Origin: Mactromeris polynyma
Taxonomy: Eukaryota; Mollusca; Bivalvia; Venerida; Mactridae
Direction of reading: 5' to 3'
Assembly: GCA_032209605.1 (NCBI GenBank)
Contig: JASFXZ010000116.1
Location: forward strand, 1 to 64,000
Length of the DNA: 64,000 nucleotides
The notes beneath the pieces were generated by a model that worked only from the letters and a program-made list of their open reading frames with translations, did not search any database and was not told where the DNA came from. Numbering within the stretch: position 1 is the stretch's first letter; every line of letters begins with the position of its first letter. The position numbers and the translations under genes were made by a program. This document shows positions 48,701 to 59,875 of this stretch, one piece after another.

Positions 48701-51700
48701 TCTACTTGGTTATAGGTCAAGTTGAGTGTACTGATAGCTACATTTTTTGGGGGGTCAATTTAGAATTGGAGTAGGTTGTTAAAAATCTTGTTACAAATAT
48801 GATAGATTAAATTGCTAAAGGGGCTTTTTGTTGCTATGATGTGCCTTTTTAATAGTATACAGAATATTCAAAATTCATCCCTTCGGTATCAACCACAAAA
48901 ACTCTTTTTATCAAGTTCAGTAACCGGTTATTTCACATAACTATTAAATTTAAACATCTTTTAATTACAGCAAAGATACTAAGGTTACTAATAATCTTCT
49001 TATAATCGTCCATAAAAGCCGAGCACCTCATCGCCTCTGTTTCAAGGATTTTGTTCTAGTTCTTCTGTGTCAGATTATCCAGATGTCTGCCTTTTATTAG
49101 ACATTGCAGAAATGTTTTTATCACTTCTGGCAGTTTTTTTGTACCTCAATGTGAAGAAAATCTGGGTACAGGTAGATCTGTGAATAATACCTGCCTAATG
49201 TTTTAAGTGTTTTTCCGAGAACAAAGAAATATATGTCGACCAGTTTATAGACTTAGGTGATATCCCTTTGGAAGGAGGAGGATTTTTTTGTCATTACTAA
49301 CTGCTGTAAAGTCTATTTATTTTGTTATGGTTTGATTTTAAAAATGTTTGTCATCTTGGTACGATAAATGGGGTGAGAATGAAACCAGTGTTTTTCTAAT
49401 AATATATGGGTTTCACTGTAAAGTCAATTAGATTGAAAGGAAATTAATGTTTGCTCAGTTGTATTTTTCAAGAAGGAGAAACTGGCTAGGAGACTTAGCT
49501 GCTTTTAAAACAAACACGGATCTTTCTCTTGGCAAATATTTACTTTCTGGAAACAGCAGATAGCTAGTAATGTCATTTCTGGTTTCATTGATTTATTTAG
49601 GCCTAGAAAATAATTTGGCATTTCTTGATACATGTATAACGTCTTTAGAAAAAGAATGAAGTTAAAACCATCTCTCATAAAATTGCCTTTCATAAAATTG
49701 CCTGTCTATCATGATTACGAATTTATTGATGAATTGTACATAGACTCATTTGATAATTTTGCATGGTTGTAGGAAGGAATTTATGTAAGGCAGAAGGATT
49801 TGTATCTTCATGACTGTTGTTTTGGGCAGAACGCTTAAAAGATCAGGGATCTCACTAGAATTTGAAAAATAGGTATCTAGAGGGAATTGTTTTTGAAAAA
49901 AGTAGGCATCCTCCTCAATGGCATTGGGTTGCAAAGGTTGCATTTTGTATTGTATCCTTCGGCTATTTTAGCTGACTGGTTATGTTTCTGTTTGGGGCAG
50001 TTTAATAAAAAACATTGGCAAACACTGATGTTTAACATATAATGGCAAGAAATATGAGTTTCCAATTTAGAAATATGGGCTTGGACTCTTTAGGATTCCA
50101 AATTAGAAATTTACATTTTTTCGAAACCATGATCATAGTACAGTATATACATGTATACATGTAGTACAATAAAATGATGCACTTGTACTTGGGGTTTTAC
50201 TGTGTTCTCCTTTCCAGACCTGCTGCACAATTTCCAGGAAATCAAACATCTTTTGATATGCACCATGTTTCTCATACTTAAGGATTCCACATGTACCTGG
50301 GAGTCACATCTGGAATACAAGAATGAAGATAAACTTTATTGAGTTAACGTAAACAAAGAGATTGAGATCACTACACCTGAGTCAGGGTATACTCATTAAA
50401 ACTAATTATAAAACTGACATAACCAGTACTGATGGATGATATATAGATATTACTGTTTACAGTCAGATTTAGATCGGCTTTTAAGATAATTTTATCTGGT
50501 CTTAATTCAAAGAGTTGAGTCGTTTTACTGCAAAATCGTCTATTTTTGAGGAGGTCTTTTTTTATTATGTACACTTGTATATATAGATGTATGAATACAT
50601 GTTGAATTTGATTCATTATTATTTTAAGATGATGTCTAATATTGTGTATAAGACCATTGTGGTGCCACACAACCTATGGCACTGGCTAATTCTTTTTGTT
50701 TTGTAATTTTTCTGAGCCTGTTTCAACTTTCTTAGAGTAATACAGAAGAAAATCATGGAGAATCTGTTTCTGTGGGCATGTATAGAAATGTTACTCAATT
50801 CACTGGGGTTATTTATATTTCATCATTTGCAGGGAATTCATGATTGTTGAAATCATGACGAATAGAGCTTTCTTGTAACTAGTTTAATGTACAACGAAAC
50901 AATTTTATACATACCATTTTTTTCTCAGAAGCATATTAAATAAGTGCTGCACATTGTGTTGTTACTTCGCTTTCTCTATTGTATATATAGGTCAGTATGC
51001 GGCTGTATCCTCTTTCTGCATAAAATTTAAGCCTCTCAAATATTGATGATGTATCAATGGTAAATTTATGATAATAGAAATCTGATTATTTTACCTGCAT
51101 TGACTTTCCTTGATATACTATCCAGGTCAGTGCCTGGTTATAATAACTTCAGGGAAACATCTGTTCTAATTTTAGATATGCTGTTCAGATTACATGTAAA
51201 ACAACACAACATTACCCCACCCACCTGATTTACCTATCTGATTTTACTAGACAATCTTATGTTTAATCTGAAAATAGTACCTGCTATCTCAATTGATAAT
51301 CAACCATACATAAATACAGGGCTGTTTTCACCATGTTGAGAATGGGTAGGGTTCCTGTGTGTTTCGGCCCTGGCTGATTTTGGAAAATTTCAGATTTGGA
51401 TTAGGAAAAAACACTACATGCATACATAACTTTCAATAGGGAATGGGTCCCTTTTCTGGACCAACTTACTAAAACAAATGTCCCGTACATAGCACTGCCT
51501 TAATAGACTGATGTCTGGTTATAAGCTAGCTCAGTACTACTTAGTGCACCACTGCCAGTCCAAGGGTGGGAAATTCAAAGCCTAAGGGAGACGTTATGTC
51601 CTTAATATTGATTTATATGAAGACTATACTTCGGGAGTCATTTATCCTGGAGAGTTGTCTGACTGTGGATTTACAAGTGCTTGTGGTACTGTTTGGAAAC

Positions 51701-53164
51701 TGGATCTGCTGGTTTATATGTCAATGGACATGTCACCATTACATTAAACTCAGAAAGACTTGAAAATAACATTAACACCAAAAATATAAATAACATGCTA
51801 ATGACTGTTTAGTTTGTCTAACAGCCGTCTTTGAAGCTACATTACTTTAATCAGATGTTATTACGGTATAAATATCAAAATATGCATATCATTCACTAAA
51901 TCTGATATTTTGTATGTATTGTATAATAAATCCTTGTGGTGAACAATTTTCTAGTGCAGACACATGAAATGATTTGTAGGCTATTTTCATTACTTCGTTT
52001 AATTCATTTGAATAAAATTTTACATTTCAATTCTTTGAAACCAGTTGTGCGCGTTTCTTCATATGCAATAAAAACCACAAAATTGTCATGATAGGATGGT
52101 ACAGCCATTTATTTATGTGCATGACTTTCACTGTGAAATTAAAGCTGGAGTTTAAGTGCAAAACTACCATAAATATCTGTCATGTAGGAATATAGATAAT
52201 ACATTGTTGCACTAACCCCCCTCCCGCAATTTTTATGATTTCAGGACAATTCTATTTCACTGTTTGATAATTTCTTACAATTTACATGATATATGCAAAT
52301 GTTGTTTATCAATGTGTAAAATTTCATGATAAATTCAAAGAATTCTTTCTATTCCATTTAATAAACTTAATGCGGAGTGCACGCATAATTTGATATGCAC
52401 AGTCGTGCATCTTTACTGCTGTAAACATAAATGTCTGCACATGAATCCGATTAAAATAATTCATATCTGCCTGCACAGCTTTAAGTTCAGTTCTTGATTA
52501 AATCAGATTAAATCGTAAATCTCGTGCTAACGTTTCATGCTGAGATTATTTCCTTCAAATTCCCAACGTCTAGCAGAACTGTATAATAATTATTTTGAAA
52601 CGAAGAGTGCATTTTTAAATCATGTATTTTTAGCTTAGTATGTGAATAAATACAAAGCTGGTACTGTTAATTCTAAAACACAACTGAACAATTCATCATA
52701 TAGTAGACCATGTAAACTTGGAGCTATAACGAGACTCAGGGAGACATTTGGTGAGGCTGTACAGCTGTAGTACTGCTGATGGTGTTGTTGGAAATTGTCA
52801 CATAGCTGTTGTTTCTTTGTAAATCATGCTTCTAGTTGATCTAGATCAATGTTTTATATTTTTGCAATTTCTGAAAAATTGTGCCTTTTCAGCCACATGT
52901 AACCATAGTAATTGTTGCAGTCAGTCTTCTGTCAGTGTCTTCTCCAACTGGTCTCAATGTGGAGATACGGGGTATGGATGTTTCAGTGTCAAACCTACTG
53001 TACTTGAATTTGTGCTGATTAATTTCCTGCAGGTTTTGCTAAAGCCCCAGTCCCACTGTCACGACTTTTGGCTCGAATGCCGGCGATTAGGGAAGAATGA
53101 AAAAGTCGTAGTAGTTCGCCATGTACTGACCCTAGAGAGAGTTCCATTTCAAATATGTTGTGGC
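39771..53164 (+). other. BCAR1: CAS intron, central part
   Basis: About 13 kb of AT-rich sequence without a recognisable exon. A G-run sits at 48678-48687. Short near-duplications occur near 45330-45390 (GGCAAAATACAACCA) and around 46620-46810 (repeated ACTGGTCC). The longest open frames are about 100 codons and lack domains or splice context. Confidence 0.5.
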
Positions 53165-53329
53165 GAATAGAGGAGAACTGCCCCGAATCACTTCTTTTCA
53201 TCCGAAATAAATATCAGGTGCCAATGTATTTTCATAGGCATGTTGAATTGAAATGGGCTATTCGAAACCATGTATAATTCCAAATAAAATTTCGGGACCA
53301 ATGAATTGCAATGAACAAGGTCCAACTGA
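53165..53329 (+). mobile_element. pogo-like MITE, family 2, copy c (left end decayed)
   Basis: Shares CATCCGAAATAAATATCAGG, GGGCTATTCGAAACCATGTA and AACAAGGTCCAACTG with the copy at 13051. The left terminus is altered. Confidence 0.65.
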
Positions 53330-55365
53330 ATTTATTGCGCCTATATTTAAATAAATCGCTTTTGAATTTATGTGAACATCATGTATATATACACGGTGGT
53401 ATACTGTGGTCTGAAATTAAACAAAATGAATCGTTTCACCACATTTTATTAACAAATTTTCCACCATGTTGATTCTGCTGTGTATGAATAATGCAAAACT
53501 GATTTGTCACTTTGAGTTTTATGAACCTTTTTTTGTTCAATTTTGGAGAAAAATCATCAAAGTTTGACCTTCAAATTGAAATGAGAACTTTATGTCAATG
53601 TAAGATGTAGATATTACTAATATAACAATGTTTAGTGAAAGTTTATTTCTTTCAACATGTGAACAAATGTGTTTAATGATTGAGAAAAATTGCTAAAATG
53701 TCTGATCACGATAATGAATTGAAGGAAATTTATGTGTGGTTGTAAACTGACCCAGGAGGCCCGAGTGTGCACTTAATAACATCAAGTTTGTGCTCTGGGT
53801 GTTCAAACATTAGGGCTTTCCATTTCTCCCCCTGGGGTTCTCTCCATAACAAATTCCATTGTGTTTGTTTGTTTGTTGATTGATTTCTCTGCTTGGGTCA
53901 AAATAAAAATGAATGAATGTATTTGTTTAGTAGGGTAATTAAGTAAACATTGTACGTCAATGAAGTTAATGAAAATTTATTGTACCGAGGTTGATTGGAG
54001 ATGATCAGTAGTGATTTATGCGAATTAATTGACACTTTTGTTTACCCCAAGGCTTTTATATAAGGACATTGGTGTGTTAGTTACTGATAGTGTGTATAAA
54101 ATGCGGTTGTAATTGTTTTTATTGTTTCATGTTAAGTGTTGAAGTGAACACTCCTCACATAGTTTGGTACATACTCACAACTACAAGGTTATGATTGTAG
54201 TAAATGTTTGTATTGACATACTATCAATCTATTTCCTGATTTCCTGGCTGAATCAGCAGCAGAACTGCATTTTTATTGGGTAATGGAGGAAAGTAGGTGG
54301 GTGGGGGGTTATCAACACTCTAACACTACTTGTACTGGATAAAATTGGCAGCTTTATCGTTTTCATTAATTTTAATTCTGTCCGTTAATCTGTTTCAACT
54401 CAAAAAACATGTTATTCGTTTTGTCTTAGTTTCTGTTTCAAATAAAAAAATATGGTTAAATGTTGTCCTTCCTTAGATGATCTTTCAAACTCTCTTATGA
54501 TTATGGTACATTGAAATATACATAATAGAGTATCAGTTTGCTTCTTTCTGATTTCGGATTTATTCTCCCTGATTGTGTGATCCTCTGAGCTGGATTTAGA
54601 ATGTTTATTTTGTCTGTTTAGACATTAAACATGCAGAATCGTACAGGTTGCTAGATGTTTGCCAAGGAATTTTTACACTCTTCATTTTTATCCGATTCAA
54701 ATCTTTCCTTGAAACATACCTTACATCAAATTGGAAAGATTATTTGAAGGAATTCCTATACCAAAATAAAGTGAGACATAGTTTTCTCTGATTAAATTTT
54801 ATTATCTTGATAAATCAGACAGAATGGAGTGGTTGCCGTGAATGTTTCTGAGTTTGCGGACTCCCTAGGCCAAAAAAAACTTCTCCCACCCATAACGTGA
54901 ACTCAACTAATTCCCGCGCACCTGTGCTTAATTGTTACTTAATTGGTAGGAAAGTCAAGTGAAACCAAAGATGTTTTTTCTCTTGGCCTTAAAATAATTG
55001 AACCTGTCTAGTCTGCTTAATCACAACAATGATATTGCAAAATTGTTAAATTTCATTAGAAGCATTGAAGCTTTTAATTTTATTGTCAAGTGTATTAAAA
55101 CATAAATTATCATGTTGTGTCTACATTTTATGATAATTTTAAAGCATTGGATTGAATCAACAGGTTTTTTTGTAATTCTCAAACCTTCTGATCATTAAAA
55201 AATATTTTCCTTGATCTTTTATGTGCATTGGAAGTAGGGATGATATAGCTATTTGTGTGCCTTTATTTGGAACTGGCAGTTTTGTTTGTTGTTTGAAAGA
55301 CTAAAATTGCCCTGTTGTTGGTTAAATGCAATACTGCAGCTTTTTTAGATATAAGTATTTATTTA
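53330..55365 (+). other. BCAR1: CAS intron segment
   Basis: No exon seen. A (TTTG)n-like stretch is near 53863. Confidence 0.5.
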
Positions 55366-55613
55366 TTATAGTGTCACCCCTATTTAAAGGGCCAGCCATT
55401 TCTGACTTATGAGACACCTACTTTCTGAGCACATTTACTTCCCGATTCCTTATCCTTTTATGCCAGGCACCGGAAGCAGGTAGGCACACGGTAACCATTA
55501 TTAAACTAGCTGGCGGCTCACAAACTGGCCATATCAGATCAGACCCATACAAGGATTCGCACCTTCAACCTGACCTGCTCCCATGGTGGATGCCTTTAAA
55601 CCACCCGGCCATG
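55366..55613 (-). mobile_element. tRNA-derived SINE, family 2, copy b
   Basis: Co-linear with 13840-14067, with shared GCCAGGCACC, GGTAACCATT, CGGCTCAC and ACTGGCCATATCAGA-type blocks. The tRNA-like head is at the right end on the minus strand, but the A and B boxes are more decayed than in copy a. Confidence 0.7.
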
Positions 55614-58600
55614 ATACATATTCTTAATTAAACAGAATGAATATGATGTACTGGTATTGTACTGATGCTTTGAATTATTGGTAGAAGGAAAGGTCAGCAA
55701 AGTTAACATTTGATGATGTATGAAAAAATGCCAGTTTGACTTGACAACTTTATTGTTTTCTAAGTACTTATAATTCATAGTAATCATCAACTTTCACCCA
55801 AAGTTGTGACCAATTGAAAACATATAATTTATAAGATAATCACACATTGTTGTGAAAAAGTGTTATTAAAGAGACCAAATAGCTGTTATTGTCATATGGC
55901 TATTACCGGTCAGTTTGGTGGGGGGAGTTTGTAGCTTTCCATATAATTATGGCCTTTTTGTTGACATTCGGTTGTTGGCATTTATGTGTACATGGTTCAG
56001 GCTGAAATTAAATGTAATTTTGAACCAATTTTGGTCATTTGTGAAAATTAGTGCTGGGTCTGTACCGGGTTTGATTTTTCTTTGTTGTTTAAGTGTTAGA
56101 AGCTCTGATATCTGTGTGTTCTACAAGCCATGCAATTCACATAGGTGCAGCTTGTGTGACATGGAGCTTATTTAACATACTTAAACTATGGAAATAATTT
56201 CTTTTTTTGTACCTTGTAATGTTGTTGTGATACTTTGATGATCAGTACTTTCATATGATGGCATTAAGCTATTTTTGAAAAGTATTTTTACCAACTGAAA
56301 ATTGATCACAAAACTTTGAACTTGGAACTGGTATGTGTTTTCCTTATTTCTTTTTTAACTTTCATTTTTTTCTGAAATATTTATAAAACCTGATCTGTAC
56401 TGATCTTTACATGATAATACTGTTACTGAAGTGTCAACTGTTCTACACAGTAATTATTTTAGAATCAATATGATAATAGTGACACTTAATGTTTTAATTG
56501 TTTAGTTTGTTACCATTTTGAATAAAACATATATGAATAACAAAGGCACATTTCTTTACTGACTTAAGACAATTTCCTGTGCATACCGTTTGTGTCCCCG
56601 AGGGCCGTCAACATTGTGATACCATCTTGTTTGCTTTGTAGTCGTCTTCCTCATTAAATCACATCATGGTGCATCTTAAATTGATCTTTATATCAGTTAA
56701 TTATGCTAGAGTTACCCACTAAATATGTCAGAAGCTGCTAAAACAAATATATTATTCTTCTGAACAAATATTCATTTTTTACCACTACACATCATACAAG
56801 TGCTGTTTGTTTGCATTGTACAGATAGGGGGACATCTGTGCTATAATGGGAGGCATGTGTTTCTACTTTAAAAGAGTTTGTCTTAAAATATTTTCCAAAT
56901 GCACTGGGTACATCTGTTGGAACACTCCTACTATGCCAGAGGTGACTATAAGTCATATATTTAGACCATGTGGAATCAATTATTTGTTTTTCGTCCCAAT
57001 TGTTTAGACATTATGAATATTCATTCTAATAGTTGAAATTGAACGTCAAACGTGCTCTGTGCCTTCTACACTAATTGTCAATTAGTGTAAATTTAATACC
57101 AGTCTCATTTTTTGTATCTGTCAATTTTAACCGAGTGTTTGTTTATTGTATATTACCGAAACACCAATATTCATTTTTTGCGTTTCCTTATTTCTCATTT
57201 TAAGCAGAAAACAAATGTGCATATTGCATGCTGTTCAGGGTTCAGTGTCTCTAGATGTGATCCCCTCCCCCTTGTCCTAGCCACTCTGTGTGTTAGATTT
57301 AAAATTAATGTAAATCAATATAGTTAACTACTGTGAAATTATACAGTAATTATACAAAATTGATTGATACGGTACAGCTATAATGAAGGCCAATTGATTA
57401 GAAAAGATGTTTCATGACTAATCTATTGTTAAAGCAATTGTTGAAACTACGATGCAAGGTTTTCTGTTTCACTCTTTTGTGCAGAAAATTGATTATCAGA
57501 TTTTTGTATGGGTATTCATTGAAGTGCAGAGGATTTGAAAAACCTTTGGTATTAAAACTGTAGAGCAAAATGTCATTGACACACTTTAAAAGACTCATTG
57601 TGTCTCATAATTTGACTTTCTGGCATTTTAGAGTAATTGGGTTTTTTTGTCATAGAAATTGAGTCATTTGGGTTAAATGTATTCATTTGGGTTGATTTTT
57701 CCTCTTGTCATGAGCTAGAATGGTTGAAATGAAAATTAGCTATCAGTGTGAGTGAGAGGAGACTAGAAACCACAGACAGCAGGAGGGTGTTTAGTCATTT
57801 TTGTCGGGGAGACTCCGAGCGAGCGTGCACATGTTTTTGTCTTCAGTGCTGTTTTGAGTATCAGGAATCATATCATTTACAGAACTTGCAGGAATGGCAG
57901 AATTACATGTTTTGTCATGTGTGTAAACTATGAAAGTTTTTGTTGAATCTAAGTTTTTTTGTTTCTGTGCAAATTGAATTTCATGTTGTCTGGAGTGAAA
58001 ATTTTGAACTTTGTAAAATAATACAGTTATTGTGTTTATGACTTGTGGAGTTTTTGGATGGCCTGTGATACATATTAAGTCAAGTTTTTTTTTGTTCACA
58101 AGGAATTAACTTTTAACAGATTTTGTACGAAAATTAATATTGCCGATGAAAATTTCTAACAATAGTTGGATTATTTCTTAGTATGATTTTCTTGAATATG
58201 AAATAAGTCAATGCTCAAGTGTGTTCTATTCAGAAACATTCTGTGGAAAAAAGTTCACAGGAAATAAACAAATGGTTAAGTGTTAACTTTATACTTACAT
58301 TTTCTTGGACTTGTATAAACAGCTGATGTTCCATTGTTAATGTTACTTGTATTTCTAGAAACGCTTGAACGGTGTCTTATTTGCCGTGATTACAAGTGGA
58401 TTTATGTTTTGTATAATACCTGGTGGACTTAAGTCAATGAGCTTATAATAGCAGTAGATAACATTTTCTTGAAGAATGATTTGCTATCAGTTACTGCTAT
58501 TTGAATCATCAGTCTGGATTTAAATTGGAAAATAATTGAAATACATTGTGTCAAAATCACTTCACTGACAGTGTAAATGATATTTTGGCTATGATGTGAC

Positions 58601-58897
58601 TCCAACGGGTAATATTATTAACGTTTTGCTGTTGTTTAATCTGAACTGCGAGACTTGCTTGCTTTGATCGAAACACTGACTGCATTGTATAAATGAACGA
58701 TGGTGAGTCATTCTGTGTTCATGCATTGACAAGTATTTGAACAATGAAGTGTTATAACATATATATGGATGAAAAACATGATAATCGTGATAAGTGTGTT
58801 TAGTTTGTACATTTTACATGGCGGAGTCTTTATCGTAAGGTTATCGTTGTCATGTCGTGAAAAATGTAATACATGTGACAGTCAGAAACACCTTAAT
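55614..58897 (+). other. BCAR1: CAS intron segment
   Basis: No clear exon. A GC-richer pocket at about 57740-57835 (GTGAGTGAGAGGAGACTAGA ... CTCCGAGCGAGCGTGC) could be an unrecognised untranslated first exon, but no donor pairing is convincing. Confidence 0.45.
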
Positions 58898-58953
58898 GAA
58901 TACTGCAGGGCTGTGCATGAGTCTCGAATACTGCAGGGCTGAGCATGAGTCTC
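58898..58953 (+). repeat. Two-copy 28-bp tandem duplication
   Basis: Two adjacent units GAATACTGCAGGGCTGTGCA/TGAGTCTC differing at one base. Confidence 0.85.
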
Positions 58954-59875
58954 GAATGTTTGATAATGCAAAATGATTGTACAAAAATGTATTTGAAGTA
59001 ATAGTTAAAACAAATACAGAACATTTAATACTATACAACTTCCTTAGCATATTTATTCATACTTCTTCAATGACATATATCTGTGAATGTTGGTGTATAT
59101 CCATTCATGTAATACTAACTGCTGCTTAGTATTGATTGCAATTAAATAATTCAGCTACTCTCTCAATAATTATGCAACAGGTATATTATATATTAAAATG
59201 ATATGATTATTAATAAGCACTCCACCTTTACTTATGGCGTACGATTAGGGTCAACAAAATTCTATTTGTTCTGTGTTCAGCTAAAACAAGTAATATATAA
59301 ATGTATAACAATATGTTTGCTTTGTGCACACAACAAAAACACCATAATTAGGTTCAATTAGTAGTGGGCCACTAATTAATGTTTTATAGTATATAAAACA
59401 GTGGCTTATCTGTCGCTGATACAACTAGGATAAAATAGGTGTCAAGAGAAGATGGGTGTCACTTGGTTTTTCGCTTCAATGAAGTAATTGTTGAGTTGAG
59501 AGATAATTTTGTTACTGTAGGGTGATTTAATAATTAACCCTTATCAATTTTTTTGGGGCGGAGTGTGATGGTAATTAATTACGTTCATGTTTTCGATGTT
59601 GATGTTTGGACTCATGTTTCATGGTGGATGACAGTTCAACTTTAAATTTCTCTTGACTTTGGTGTTGAATAGTTGATGGTTGTATTTCTGAAAGACATTC
59701 ACAGACATACAGTTTGTTATATTGGTTTGTTGTTATAATTTGTGATTTCTCCAACTACAGTGTTTTATTTTGTCTCTGATTGATGTTAGTCACACAATCT
59801 TTTTAATTCTTAATTAATTGCATGTATTTCTGTAATTAAATATTTGTATTGAATTTCGTTTTTTTATATTTTCAG
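58954..59875 (+). other. BCAR1: 3' end of the CAS intron
   Basis: AT-rich, ending in a strong T-rich tract and acceptor TATATTTTCAG| at 59875. Confidence 0.6.

Noticed and set aside
52826..53170. 114-codon + strand open frame
   Set aside because: Runs toward a MITE copy, and the Cys/His content shows no ordered zinc-finger spacing; likely chance or old repeat.
57748..58099. Short open frames on both strands (61 and 102 codons)
   Set aside because: Composition looks random, no domain, and no convincing paired splice sites; only the GC-rich pocket is noted.
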